Positions 51,491-60,839 of a stretch of DNA of 64,000 nt are shown here, piece by piece. Origin of the DNA: UBA11051 sp964390495 (GTDB lineage: Bacteria; Armatimonadota; Zipacnadia; Zipacnadales; UBA11051); the NCBI GenBank assembly GCA_964390495.1, contig CAYMIN010000010.1:62001-126000 (forward strand). The letters are read 5' to 3'. The translations under genes were made by a program, and so were the position numbers. Position 1 is the stretch's first letter; the number at the start of each line of letters is the position of its first letter. The notes under the pieces are model-generated. The model had not been told where the DNA came from and ran no database searches. It worked only from the letters and a program-made list of their open reading frames with translations.

Positions 51491-51895
51491 AGTCGCAATT
51501 CACGACCTTTCCTTCCGGCAACAGCTTGGTATCTCTTCAGTTCGCTAGTTTCTGCTTGCCCGGCAATGGCGACAGAAAAGGCCACGGCTGGCAGATGCTA
51601 TTTCAAGAAGTGCCGCACGGATTCCTGTACAAAGTGGCTACAAAAGCCCCTGACAAGTTGGTGGGTACAATACTCCAGACGGTCTCTCAAACCGCGAAAT
51701 GGAGAAAAAGGTTAACTTGCCTCTGGCCTGGAAATGGTTTGTAAGTCTGATGCCGGAACAGCGGGATGCACACTACAGCACTCTCTGCCGCTTCCAGCCC
51801 GAGGTCACTGCTGCTGAGGTGGCGGACTGAGAGCCCCAGGGCAAGCGGAACTGCAGCTTCACAACGGTCTCAAGATAATTGCTGGCACCAAGGTC
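51491..51895. other. Non-coding region between DUF6785 copy 1 and the pseudopilin gene
   Basis: About 400 bp with no convincing gene. It contains a half-copy of the CCCGAGG repeat near 51786, and no consensus promoter pair was found by eye. AAGGAGGG at its right end is the pseudopilin ribosome-binding site. Confidence 0.5.
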
Positions 51896-51910
51896 AAGGA
51901 GGGACACGAA

Positions 51911-52570
51911 ATGTCGAGAAGAACAGGTTTCACCCTGATAGAGCTACTGGTGGTGATCGCGATTATTGCGATCTTGGCGGCGGTTCTATTTCCGGTATTT
52001 GCGCGCGCGCGGGCCAAGGCCCAGCAGGCCTCCTGCCTGTCCAACGTCAAGCAGATACTGCTGGCGACGCTGATGTACACAGACGACTATGACGGCAGGT
52101 ACCCGCTAGTTTACACTGAAGAGCCGGATGGCAACTGGCTTTACTGGCCTTATGTGGTAGAGCCCTATATTAAGGCAAATGTAGCCCCAGCAACTGACCC
52201 GGGGGGACTTAACGTTTGGGCGTGTCCGGGGGCCAAGCTTGATTCACGATGGTCAGACGGCTTCTACTCTCATTACGGCCTCTCATCTCCCCTCAATGGC
52301 ACGAAGGCGAGCGAGTATCCTGAACCATCGCGCACGGTTATCATCGGAGAGAGTCGCAGAATCACCGGGGTGAACCGCTATGGGTATTACCTCTTCCATC
52401 ATTTCTACGACAAGCCATCTTGGACGACCGGATCTCGGTATGATCACAATGCTTCCGGCAACTTCGGCTTCTGCGACGGTCATGCCAAAGCCGGCACCGA
52501 GGCCTCGATGACCAATGGCTACTATTACGACTACTGGACGTGCTATCCAGGATACTGGGCGAGGTACTAG
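51911..52570 (+). CDS. Pseudopilin, H-x9-DG type, second copy
   Basis: A 219-residue protein. MSRRTG precedes FTLIELLVVIAIIAILAAVL and then FPVFARARAKAQQASCLSNV, a typical leader for prepilin peptidase with the pilin Glu at mature position 5. The C-terminal motif is H-x9-DG (DHNASGNFGFCDGHAK). AAGGAGGG lies 7 nt upstream of the ATG. It shares the first 30 mature residues with the 5396-6043 gene but is unrelated afterwards. A nested hairpin follows the stop. Confidence 0.9.
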   Translation: MSRRTGFTLIELLVVIAIIAILAAVLFPVFARARAKAQQASCLSNVKQILLATLMYTDDYDGRYPLVYTEEPDGNWLYWPYVVEPYIKANVAPATDPGGLNVWACPGAKLDSRWSDGFYSHYGLSSPLNGTKASEYPEPSRTVIIGESRRITGVNRYGYYLFHHFYDKPSWTTGSRYDHNASGNFGFCDGHAKAGTEASMTNGYYYDYWTCYPGYWARY

Positions 52571-52611
52571 GCCGTAGTTGAAGCCTTGCTCAGGCTGTCG
52601 CCATCTACGGC
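52571..52611 (+). terminator. Nested stem-loop after the second pseudopilin gene
   Basis: GCCGTAG (52571-52577) pairs with CTACGGC (52605-52611), with an inner AGCCT/AGGCT stem. No T-tract follows, so a role in termination is uncertain. Confidence 0.35.
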
Positions 52612-52776
52612 GGTATAGACGGGTTGAGGCACAAGCGGTGCTGCATGCCGTCGTTGGTAAGAGCGAGTTTCAGCAGCACTCTCACTAGAGGCAACCTCGG
52701 GGGAGATCATACGACGCCCGAGACTAACGGTATTGATGCGGGGATGGGTATGCGAGATCGCAAAGAGGCGAAAAGG

Positions 52777-55668
52777 ATGACGACAATGTCAAGCGTTTGC
52801 TGTGCCGTGCTGATTGCAGTCGGATTGATTGCAGTGGCGCACAGCGGTATCGCCGCCCCCGTACAGGTCGGGGTGCTGCCTTCGCCCGGCAGCCAGGGCC
52901 TCAGCCAGGCCTTGGCAGGGCAGGCGGACCTGCAGGTAACGCCGCTCACCGAGATTGAGGCGGACAGCCTGGCCCAGATTGATGTCTTGGTGCTTGGCGC
53001 GGCGTCCGGGCTTCCCGGCAGCCAACGAGAGGCCGCTCGAGCTGTCCGAGCGTTTGTGCGCACCGGTGGTGCAGCGATATTGCATCATAACGCCACCGGC
53101 TATAAAGACTGGCTTGAGCCGCTGTTCCCCGAGGTAGCTGTAGGCACTGCGCGGAGTGAGACCCAAAACGTCAGCGTTGGGGCAGCCTCGCCGCTGACTG
53201 CAGGTCTTCCTCCGACCTTCACACATGCCTACTGGGACCACATCACTCTGGAAACCGGGCCGCAGGGCCAGGTTGCCGTGGTTGACGACAACGCCAAGCC
53301 GGTCGTTGTGTTTGGAGCGTACGGAGATGGCCGCGTGGTGGTCAACGGCATGGCCACGGGGCTGAAGGACAACCTCGAGACTCCGCCCACGGATGCCGAA
53401 CTGCAGCTCTTGCTCAATGCTGTGCGCTGGGCCGGCGAAAAAGCTGCCAGTGCCGGCGTGTCCCGCGAACAGCGGTTGCACGAGGCAATCATGGCCGCAC
53501 AAGCAGCCGCCGGCGACCGCACCTCAAACACTGATTGGTACGCCAAGCAGATGCTGAACGAAGCGTATATCGCCCGCCCGCCGGTCGAGCAGCTTGGTGG
53601 CCGCATGTGCCTGTTCGCCAGTAGATACATCTACCAATACGGTTACGAACGTACTCGGCTGAACTGCCGCCAACTGCGGTGGTTGGGCGTCACGGACATA
53701 TTCATTCACGACCAATCAGGCGCGCGCATCGAGCACCCCACTGACATACCCGGCGCCAAGCCTCGCTACACCGACAAGGACCCACTCATGGATCTGGTGA
53801 GAGCGGCCCACGAAGAAGGACTCGATGTATGGGGCTTCATGCACTCCGGGGCATACCCACCCGAAATGTGCGCCCGAGATGCCCAGGGTAATCTCTATCT
53901 GCGTGGCAATCGCGGGGGCATTGATGACGTGTTCAGTCAACAGCTCCGCGGTTTCTTGGGTCAGGTGCTGGATGAGTATGCCACCAAGTACAACCAATAC
54001 GGTAATTTCAGGGGCATTTACTATGACGAGCTGTTTTTTAACTCCATTGACTGCCACGGGGACGACCTCGACCGGTTTGCCCAGTTCTGCCAGGAGCGGT
54101 TCGGAGAACAGCCTCCTGCCGATGTTGGCGACCGGTTCGCCCGCGGCCGCGAGTGGGTCGAGCCCCAGGATGTGTGGTGGCGCCGCTACGTGCTGTTCAG
54201 GAACTGGGGCACCACGGAATTCCTCCGCGACCTAACCGATATGTGCCACCAACGCGGCCTAGAGATGATGCTCGAACTGCGGCCGACTGTCGGCCTCAGC
54301 GGCTGGCGGATGGGGCTGGACAATGTGGCCTTGACGCGAATCGGTGCGGATTGCTATTTCGTTGCTTCCGGGGACTATTGTGAGCCAGGCTTCCCTTACC
54401 CCAAGACTGTGATGGGTGGACATGTCTATGGACCCACGTGGGGCTACTGGAACACCATCTCGCTGCGCGGCCATGAGGCCGGCATGTACTTCGTCTTTAA
54501 CCAGTTGTGGCGCCCACTTGTAATTGGCCTCAATCCCAACAAGCCAGAGGCAATTGCCCAACACTTCCAGAACCTGCGCGAATGGTCAAATGCCGAATCG
54601 CTCACCCGCGCCGCACTACTGACCAATGAGGTCGGAATGATACTGCGTCACGGCAACACCCAGCAGCAGTCGGAGAATGAACTGCGCGCTCTCGACCGCT
54701 TCTCACATTACCAGGACCTCGACCTTGTTTACAGTCAGGCTCGCGAATTGCACCCCAACTACCGTGCCCTGGTTGCTCTGCCCGAAAGCGTGCAAAACCT
54801 CGCCCCCGATGATATGGATGCTCTGCAAGCTTACGTGGAGAAGGGCGGGGTCATCATCTCATTAGGGAGTCGCTGGAGTATTGCTCGAGCCGACCTGACG
54901 GATGAGAAAGATGTGACAGGCGAGATGGTCGGCATCCGCATCACCGGCGACCAGGAGGCCCAGACACTGATAGCGGCCGACAAGGAAATCAACCTCGGCA
55001 TAGAAGCTCTTACCGTCCAAACGGCCTCCGACACGGTCGAGGTCCTGGCCAGCTTCAAGCCTTCGGGCAGCGCGGCCGTCACCGCACACGCCATTGGTCG
55101 AGGCAAGGTTATCGCCGTGCATTTCGACCCATATCTGATTCTGGGGGAGGAAGCCAACCCGGTTGAGGAGTTCCTGGCGGACCTGATCGCCCAATACAGC
55201 CGGCCTGAAATCCGCGGCAGCGGTCAGACCAAGATCGTCACCACTCTGAAGAAGGGCAACTGGGTTGCTGTGAGCCTTTTCGCGCAGCAGTTTCCGGCTC
55301 ACGGACAGGTCAGCATTGACACCAAAGCGCTGGGCTTGCCCGGCGAGGAGTTCCGGCTGCTCTCCCACGCCCGCAATCGCGAATACGCGCCTCCTGGAAA
55401 GTTTACGAGCCAGTTGCTCTGGGGTCATGATCTGCTCGCGGGGGGCGTAGAAGTCACAATACCGGTGCGGACCGACCTGCACCTACAACTGCCTTCCGAC
55501 TTGGGCCTTGATGCCTACAGCGAAGAGCCGGCGCAGAACGCGGAATGGCTTGACAAATACTTACGCGAGAGATGGGATAGTCGCCGAGGACAGGGCCGCA
55601 GCTACGAGCACGAGATCCTCGTCGTTTGCCCGCCAAACGAAGCCGGCCCCGAGATCACGATGGAGTGA
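52777..55668 (+). CDS. Large secreted protein: ThuA-like N-domain fused to a GHL-type hydrolase barrel
   Basis: About 963 residues. ATG 52777 has GAGG 9 nt upstream; ATG 52786 and 52750 are alternatives. The signal peptide ends near IAAP. Residues about 30-230 look like a ThuA/glutamine-amidotransferase-like fold (IDVLVLGAASGLPGSQREAA; AFVRTGGAAILHHNATGY). Residues about 290-640 are a TIM barrel related to the GHL6-type protein upstream (FRGIYYDELFFNS carries an Asp-Glu pair). Residues about 640-960 repeat amidotransferase-like and beta domains. It is probably a glycoside hydrolase of unknown specificity. It converges on DUF6785 copy 2. Confidence 0.72.
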   Translation: MTTMSSVCCAVLIAVGLIAVAHSGIAAPVQVGVLPSPGSQGLSQALAGQADLQVTPLTEIEADSLAQIDVLVLGAASGLPGSQREAARAVRAFVRTGGAAILHHNATGYKDWLEPLFPEVAVGTARSETQNVSVGAASPLTAGLPPTFTHAYWDHITLETGPQGQVAVVDDNAKPVVVFGAYGDGRVVVNGMATGLKDNLETPPTDAELQLLLNAVRWAGEKAASAGVSREQRLHEAIMAAQAAAGDRTSNTDWYAKQMLNEAYIARPPVEQLGGRMCLFASRYIYQYGYERTRLNCRQLRWLGVTDIFIHDQSGARIEHPTDIPGAKPRYTDKDPLMDLVRAAHEEGLDVWGFMHSGAYPPEMCARDAQGNLYLRGNRGGIDDVFSQQLRGFLGQVLDEYATKYNQYGNFRGIYYDELFFNSIDCHGDDLDRFAQFCQERFGEQPPADVGDRFARGREWVEPQDVWWRRYVLFRNWGTTEFLRDLTDMCHQRGLEMMLELRPTVGLSGWRMGLDNVALTRIGADCYFVASGDYCEPGFPYPKTVMGGHVYGPTWGYWNTISLRGHEAGMYFVFNQLWRPLVIGLNPNKPEAIAQHFQNLREWSNAESLTRAALLTNEVGMILRHGNTQQQSENELRALDRFSHYQDLDLVYSQARELHPNYRALVALPESVQNLAPDDMDALQAYVEKGGVIISLGSRWSIARADLTDEKDVTGEMVGIRITGDQEAQTLIAADKEINLGIEALTVQTASDTVEVLASFKPSGSAAVTAHAIGRGKVIAVHFDPYLILGEEANPVEEFLADLIAQYSRPEIRGSGQTKIVTTLKKGNWVAVSLFAQQFPAHGQVSIDTKALGLPGEEFRLLSHARNREYAPPGKFTSQLLWGHDLLAGGVEVTIPVRTDLHLQLPSDLGLDAYSEEPAQNAEWLDKYLRERWDSRRGQGRSYEHEILVVCPPNEAGPEITME

Positions 55669-55785
55669 GACGGAGACACAGTATAACGCCGATTTGGGGA
55701 TCGTGCCCCTTTCAGGCGCCCAGTGCGGCGGCCTCAGCGATTGCAGAGCGGGCGCCCTACCCTCTGGGAAGTATCCCCTCCGGCC

Positions 55786-57735
55786 CTAGCCGAAGTGGAC
55801 GATGTAGCCGGCGAGGCTGTCCGGGCCGAACACCGCCATCACGACCCAGCTCAGGCCGCCGGCCAGCAGGTCTGCCATCACCAGGCCCAGGAAGAAGGGC
55901 ATGAGCTGACGGAACAGCCGTGCCCCTCCCAGTGCATGAATGATTGATTTCAGGATCCACGCCACTAAGAACGGCGCCCACAGCGCATAGCCGTGATTCA
56001 GAGTAGCCAGATAGCCCAGCGGATGGAACGGCGAGCGCAGCCACAGGGTGCGCAGCCCAACCAGGCCCAGGATCACTACCGCACCGGCGCCGATGGCCAG
56101 CATCCGGTCCAGATTGGGCGGCCCGGGCGTTTCCACGGCTGAGGATACGGAGTTCCACGCTCCCAGGGAAAGCTGGATGTTGTAGCCGCCGTTGGCACTG
56201 CCGCCGTGCAGCACCAGCGCACCGAAGCCGTAGTAGCTCTTCAGGATCGCGTAGTAGGCCACCAAACACCCCAGAATGAACGCGCCCATCATCATCAGCG
56301 CTAGCCCGCGTGTTTTGATGCCTTGTTGGCCGGCCAGGGCCTCGTTTTCGATCTGATAGGCGAACTGGGAGGTGAAGTAGCCACGGCCGACCCAGGCGAA
56401 GGCGGTGAGCATCACCAGATTGCTTATATCCGGCCCCTTGATTAAGCCGCGTGTACCGATGGCATACTGAATTGTCTCAATGTCTTGGTGGAACGGGAAG
56501 GCGTACATGGTGGGCACGCCGGCCTCGGAGCGCAGCCGGGAATAGACCAGCCCGAAGGCAAGCAACATCATGAAGTAGGGGATACCGACACTTGCCGAAA
56601 GCCCCATCGCGTGGGTCCAGGCGATAAGCACCACAAAGCCGCCGACCGCCCCCAGCAGAGCCCAACGATATGGTATGTACTCGGCCGAGTCATCAATACT
56701 GGCGTCGTTGTGAAAGGTCTTGCGCACAATCGCAGCGATGTGCTGACGCCCGATCCAGAACAGCGTCACCGCCAGCGCTAGATAAGCGCCGGTGCCTTGC
56801 TGCTGAACGAAGGGGAAGCCGGGGGTGGCCTGCAGACCGAACATGTCAGTCAGCATAGCCAGCAATGGCCCCATTAGGAAAAAGAACCAGCCGGAGAAGA
56901 GCACGTCCAGGCCGACGAAATACGCCAGTCCGATTATCTGTGGCCGCTGGAAGAAGCTCAGACCGCGAAAGTGGGTCCAGGGGTATTCGGTGAAGATCGC
57001 GCCGATGGCGTAGCGGTCGCCCAGGCACTTCACCGCCGGGTTGTAGGCATGCAGGACATTGAGCACGTGGTGAGCGATGACGATGGCAAAGGCGAGCCAT
57101 ACCAGCGGGTTGCGGAAGAAGGAGGTTCGGGAGCCGAGAGCCTCTCGTTGCACGATGCTGACGGGGATAAACAGCAGGGGAAAGCGCAGCCGCTCCCGTT
57201 CGGCCCACTGCTTGCGGAACAGACTGACCACACACATGCCGGTGAAAAACAGCAATGACATGAATAGGCCCCACATCCCCAACGGCACGGCCCAGGCCGA
57301 CCACGGCACCGATCCGTCGTCGGAGCCCTCGTACATCTGGCGGATTACCTCGGGGTCCTGCGGATGGGACCAGCGAGGCAGGGCGTCGGCAAGCTGCATA
57401 AAGTTGTTCTGCGGATTGTGGAAGTAAGTGGGGCTGCCCATCCAGGGAATCAGCATCTCGACGACACCGAAGGTCACCGGCGGGATGGCGACGACCAGGA
57501 ACATGAAGATGACGAGCAGTTCCTTATCCTCGAGCTTGCCTCTGAGTAGGCGCAGGGTAATGGGGGTCAGGGCTACCAGAACAATCAGGCAGACGACCGC
57601 CGGCACCGGCGGGACCGATAGCAGATAGACGGGCGCGTAGTAGTTGCCGGGGGCCTGAACCAGGGAGGCCTGGTGGATCCAGAAGATCGATAGCACCGAC
57701 AGTACCACGGCGACGATTATGGCGCGCAAGGTCAA
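55786..57735 (-). CDS. DUF6785-type polytopic membrane protein, copy 2
   Basis: A 649-residue paralogue of the 49541-51490 protein, starting at TTG 57735. Identical or near-identical blocks include IFWIHQASLVQAPGNYYAPV, YEGSDDGSVPWSAWA, RKQWAERERLRFPLLFIP, SYYGFGALVLHGGSANGGYN and HPLGYLATLNHGYALWAPF. DNA similarity reaches both the 3' end (CCTAGCCGAA) and the 5' leader (a GTGAATNGC stretch), so the duplication included flanking sequence. It is convergent with the large ThuA/GHL gene, 117 nt apart. Confidence 0.82.
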   Translation of the reverse strand: MTLRAIIVAVVLSVLSIFWIHQASLVQAPGNYYAPVYLLSVPPVPAVVCLIVLVALTPITLRLLRGKLEDKELLVIFMFLVVAIPPVTFGVVEMLIPWMGSPTYFHNPQNNFMQLADALPRWSHPQDPEVIRQMYEGSDDGSVPWSAWAVPLGMWGLFMSLLFFTGMCVVSLFRKQWAERERLRFPLLFIPVSIVQREALGSRTSFFRNPLVWLAFAIVIAHHVLNVLHAYNPAVKCLGDRYAIGAIFTEYPWTHFRGLSFFQRPQIIGLAYFVGLDVLFSGWFFFLMGPLLAMLTDMFGLQATPGFPFVQQQGTGAYLALAVTLFWIGRQHIAAIVRKTFHNDASIDDSAEYIPYRWALLGAVGGFVVLIAWTHAMGLSASVGIPYFMMLLAFGLVYSRLRSEAGVPTMYAFPFHQDIETIQYAIGTRGLIKGPDISNLVMLTAFAWVGRGYFTSQFAYQIENEALAGQQGIKTRGLALMMMGAFILGCLVAYYAILKSYYGFGALVLHGGSANGGYNIQLSLGAWNSVSSAVETPGPPNLDRMLAIGAGAVVILGLVGLRTLWLRSPFHPLGYLATLNHGYALWAPFLVAWILKSIIHALGGARLFRQLMPFFLGLVMADLLAGGLSWVVMAVFGPDSLAGYIVHFG

Positions 57736-57900
57736 GGCTGCGATTCACGCCCTTTCTGCAAAAGCCTCTGACTGCAGGTTACGGGCCAGGCTTGGGCACC
57801 TACCGGACGCTTGCAACAATAGGGCCCTGCCGCAGGTCAGGTCCGCGGGCAAGGCCCGTGTGCGTTGGTATGCGATGCAAAGGCGCGGCACGTCTCGAAG

Positions 57901-58161
57901 CTACTTGGGCTGGACGAAGAGCCTGATGGCGGTGCGCTCATTGCCGTCAACTTCGACATCCACGAAGGCGGGCCAGCAAATCAGGTCAATGCCGGAGGGC
58001 GCCAGGAAGCCGCGAGCTATCGCGATGGCTTTGACCGCCTGATTGAGCGCGCCTGCGCCGATAGTCTGAATCTCCGCAGTTCCCTCTTCGCGAATCGTTC
58101 CTGCCAGTGCTCCCGCAACTTTGTTGGGGTTGGAACTCGAGCCTACTCTGAGTGTTCCCAC
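57901..58161 (-). CDS. spoVS: Stage V sporulation protein S-like protein
   Basis: An 86-residue protein almost identical in pattern to SpoVS: LRVGSSSNPNKVAGALAGTI, GAGALNQAVKAIAIARGFLA, ICWPAFVDVEVDGNERTAI. The fold resembles Alba, so nucleic-acid binding is suspected. In Bacillus, mutants are blocked in spore-coat stages, but homologues occur in many non-sporulating phyla. GTG 58161 has AAGGGG about 12 nt upstream. It lies next to ymdB and rny, a neighbourhood I associate with several deep-branching bacteria. Confidence 0.92.
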   Translation of the reverse strand: MGTLRVGSSSNPNKVAGALAGTIREEGTAEIQTIGAGALNQAVKAIAIARGFLAPSGIDLICWPAFVDVEVDGNERTAIRLFVQPK

Positions 58162-58359
58162 GAATAGTGGCCCCCTTCGGTGCTGCGCCCGGTGCCAGAG
58201 CGTAAGCTAGCTTGCCAGATGCTTGTACCTAACTAGATCAGTTGCTCAATAATTGCAGTAACGAGACCGATGTACTGCTACAGTGTGAACGGTCAACAAC
58301 TCCAGAGCTATCGCGAAGACCTACCCTCAATTATTGCGTGATTCCACCGAAACAGACCC

Positions 58360-59172
58360 CTAAAGTCCACTCCCTTCGCTGGCAGGTATCAATCTCTCTA
58401 ACCTTTGTATATGGTTTGCACGCCCTGTGTCAAGAGAATATTCGAAAACAACCGCACTGAATCGGGCCTTCCCGTGCTTGGGAACCTCGAATCGCTGCGG
58501 CATCATCGTCAGGAATCGCGCCAAGACCTCCGGTGATTTGACGCCGATTATCGTGTCTTCGATTGGCCCGGTCATGCCCACATCGGTGAGGTAGGCCGTG
58601 CCCCCGGGCAAGATCTGCTCGTCGGCGGTCATCACGTGAGTGTGGGTGCCGATCACCGCAGCCACGCGACCGTCGAGGTAGCGGCCCAGAGCCAGCTTCT
58701 CGGACGTGGCCTCGGCGTGGAAATCAATGACGATCAGTTGGGCACCCTCCGCCCGCAGTTGCTTAATCTCCTCATCGGCTTTGCGGAAGGGGCAGTCCAG
58801 TTCAGTCATAAACACCCGTCCCTGGAGATTGAGTACGCCGACATTGACGTCATCGGCGGTGGGGAATACCCCAGCTCCGCTCCCGGGGCACTGCGGCGGA
58901 TAGTTGGCCGGGCGCAGTAGCCGCGGCTCGCCGTCCAACAGCTCCTCCATGCCCTTCTGGACCCAGATGTGGTTGCCGGAGGTCAAGCAGTCGGCCCCGG
59001 CCTCGATAAGCTCCCGCGCCGGCCTCCTGGTGATGCCGAAGCCTGCAGCCGCGTTCTCGCAATTGATCACCACAAAGTCGAGGCGTTCCTCCTCCCGCAG
59101 CTTCGGCAGCAGTTGTTGCACGGCGCGACGTCCGGGCCGGCCGACCACGTCACCAACTAGCATTATGCGCAC
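58360..59172 (-). CDS. ymdB: YmdB/TIGR00282-family metallophosphoesterase
   Basis: A 270-residue protein. RIMLVGDVVGRPGRRAV begins the metal site; NCENAAAGFG, CLTSGNHIW, the IDFHAEATSEK His, VIGTHTHVMTADEQILPGGT and LTDVGMTGP complete it. Bacillus YmdB hydrolyses 2',3'-cyclic nucleotides and affects biofilm and RNA-decay gene expression. GTG 59172 with GGAG 8 nt upstream is preferred; GTG 59193 would add 7 residues. It lies 42 nt downstream of rny, as in many Firmicutes, and the two are probably co-transcribed. Confidence 0.92.
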   Translation of the reverse strand: MRIMLVGDVVGRPGRRAVQQLLPKLREEERLDFVVINCENAAAGFGITRRPARELIEAGADCLTSGNHIWVQKGMEELLDGEPRLLRPANYPPQCPGSGAGVFPTADDVNVGVLNLQGRVFMTELDCPFRKADEEIKQLRAEGAQLIVIDFHAEATSEKLALGRYLDGRVAAVIGTHTHVMTADEQILPGGTAYLTDVGMTGPIEDTIIGVKSPEVLARFLTMMPQRFEVPKHGKARFSAVVFEYSLDTGRANHIQRLERLIPASEGSGL

Positions 59173-59214
59173 ACTGGTTGCTCCGTTCCCCACAGGACCT
59201 TCGCGTACCGCCGG

Positions 59215-60768
59215 CTATTTCGCATATTCGACGGCGCGCGTTTCTCTGATGATGGTCACGCGGATCTGGCCGGGGTAGTCCACCTCGGCCTGAACCCGCT
59301 CGGCTATGCCCTTGGCCAGCCGGTAGGCGGCCAGGTCGTCTATCTTCTCAGGCTTGACAGTCACGCGGATTTCGCGGCCGGCCTGGATCGCATAGACCTT
59401 CTCGACCCCGTCGAAGCCGTTGGCGATCTCTTCGAGTGATTCGAGGCGCTTAACGTACTTCTCCAGGGTTTCGCGACGGGCCCCGGGGCGGGAGGCCGAG
59501 ATGGCATCAGCGGCCTGGATGAGCGCGGCCTCGACCGACTGAATCTCCACATCATCGTGGTGGGCTTGAATCGCGTGCACTACCGCCGGCTTTTCCCCAC
59601 AGTCCATGGCGATCTCCATGCCGATGAGAGCGTGAGGGCCCTCGCGCTCGGCATCGAGAGCTTTGCCGATGTCGTGGAGTAAGCCGGCGCGGCGGGCGAT
59701 CTCAGCGCGTGCCCCCACCTCCCCGGCCATCCGGCCGGCCAGCATCGAGACCTCGATGGAATGCTTGAGCACATTCTGACCATAGCTGGTGCGGAACTGC
59801 AGCCGCCCCAGCAGCCGTACCAGCTCCGGATGCAGGCCACTGACGCCGGCCTCGAAGGCGGCTTTCTCACCGACGCTACGAACCCGGTCCTCGATCTCCT
59901 GCTGGGCCTTGAGCACCATCTCCTCGATGCGCGCCGGATGGATCCGACCATCACTGACGAGGCGCTCCAGGGCGATCCTGGCCACCTCGCGCTTGATCGG
60001 GTCAAAGCCGGAGAGCACGACCGCCTCGGGGGTATCATCAACGATCAGGTCAATGCCGGTGAGTTGCTCGAAGGCGCGGATGTTGCGGCCCTCGCGGCCG
60101 ATGATGCGGCCTTTCATTTCATCGCTGGGCAAGCTGACGACCGAGACGGTTGACTCGGTGGTGTGCTCGACCGCACAGGCCTGGATCGCGCTGACGACTA
60201 TCTTGCCCGCCTGGCGCTTGGCCTCCTCGTCCGCCTGCTGGCACTTGCGCTTGATGAGCTGGGAGACATCCTGGGCAATCTGCTTCTCGGTCTCGTTCAT
60301 CAGCTCGGCCCGGGCTTGTTCGGCGCTGAGACCGGCGATACGCTGCAACTCCTCCTGCTGTTGCTGCACCATCTGGTCCAGTTCCGCCTCGCGGCTTTCC
60401 AGGTGCTTCTCACGGTCGTTGAGGCTCTGCTCCTTACGCTCAAACTCCTCCTTTTTGCGGTCGAGGTTGTCTTCGCGCTGTTCGAGGCGCTGCTTGGTTT
60501 GCTGGGCCTCGCGGCGGGCCTCCTTGACCTCCTCCTCCACCTGATGGCGGAATTGCAGTATCTCCTCCTTGGCATTGACCTCAAGTTCGCGGCGCTTAGT
60601 CTCGATGGCGCGCTGCTGTTCTGCGCTCTGCTTCTCCAGTTCGCGATGCTTGGCGAGGAGGTCTTTACGCAGTTGTGTGTTTCGGAAAATGGCGTAAATC
60701 AGGCAAATGGCTACGACTGCTGAAGCGCCTAAGACTAGGTACGACTGTGTATTTGAAAGGAGTTCCAT
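59215..60768 (-). CDS. rny: Ribonuclease Y
   Basis: A 517-residue endoribonuclease that starts bulk mRNA decay at the membrane. It has an N-terminal transmembrane helix (about 10-28), a Glu/Gln/Arg-rich coiled coil (about 35-185), a KH domain (MKGRIIGREGRNIRAFEQLT, about 215-275) and an HD domain with RAGLLHDIGKALD (His-Asp) and AIQAHHDDVE. All catalytic residues are intact. GGAGGTG lies 9 nt upstream of the ATG. Confidence 0.96.
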   Translation of the reverse strand: MELLSNTQSYLVLGASAVVAICLIYAIFRNTQLRKDLLAKHRELEKQSAEQQRAIETKRRELEVNAKEEILQFRHQVEEEVKEARREAQQTKQRLEQREDNLDRKKEEFERKEQSLNDREKHLESREAELDQMVQQQQEELQRIAGLSAEQARAELMNETEKQIAQDVSQLIKRKCQQADEEAKRQAGKIVVSAIQACAVEHTTESTVSVVSLPSDEMKGRIIGREGRNIRAFEQLTGIDLIVDDTPEAVVLSGFDPIKREVARIALERLVSDGRIHPARIEEMVLKAQQEIEDRVRSVGEKAAFEAGVSGLHPELVRLLGRLQFRTSYGQNVLKHSIEVSMLAGRMAGEVGARAEIARRAGLLHDIGKALDAEREGPHALIGMEIAMDCGEKPAVVHAIQAHHDDVEIQSVEAALIQAADAISASRPGARRETLEKYVKRLESLEEIANGFDGVEKVYAIQAGREIRVTVKPEKIDDLAAYRLAKGIAERVQAEVDYPGQIRVTIIRETRAVEYAK

Positions 60769-60839
60769 CTATTGGCACACCTCCGTGAAATGTGCCTCCC
60801 ATCACCTCGACACGACACGCCTGGCCGGCAATCAGTGCC

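Noticed and set aside
51567..51719. 50-codon Lys/Cys-containing ORF upstream of the second pseudopilin gene
   Set aside because: It has no ribosome-binding site and no contextual support, unlike the micro-ORF at 41317.
58162..58359. tRNA or riboswitch upstream of spoVS
   Set aside because: No cloverleaf or known riboswitch pattern could be formed by eye. Only weak TTGACC/TACATC-like promoter elements were found on the minus strand.
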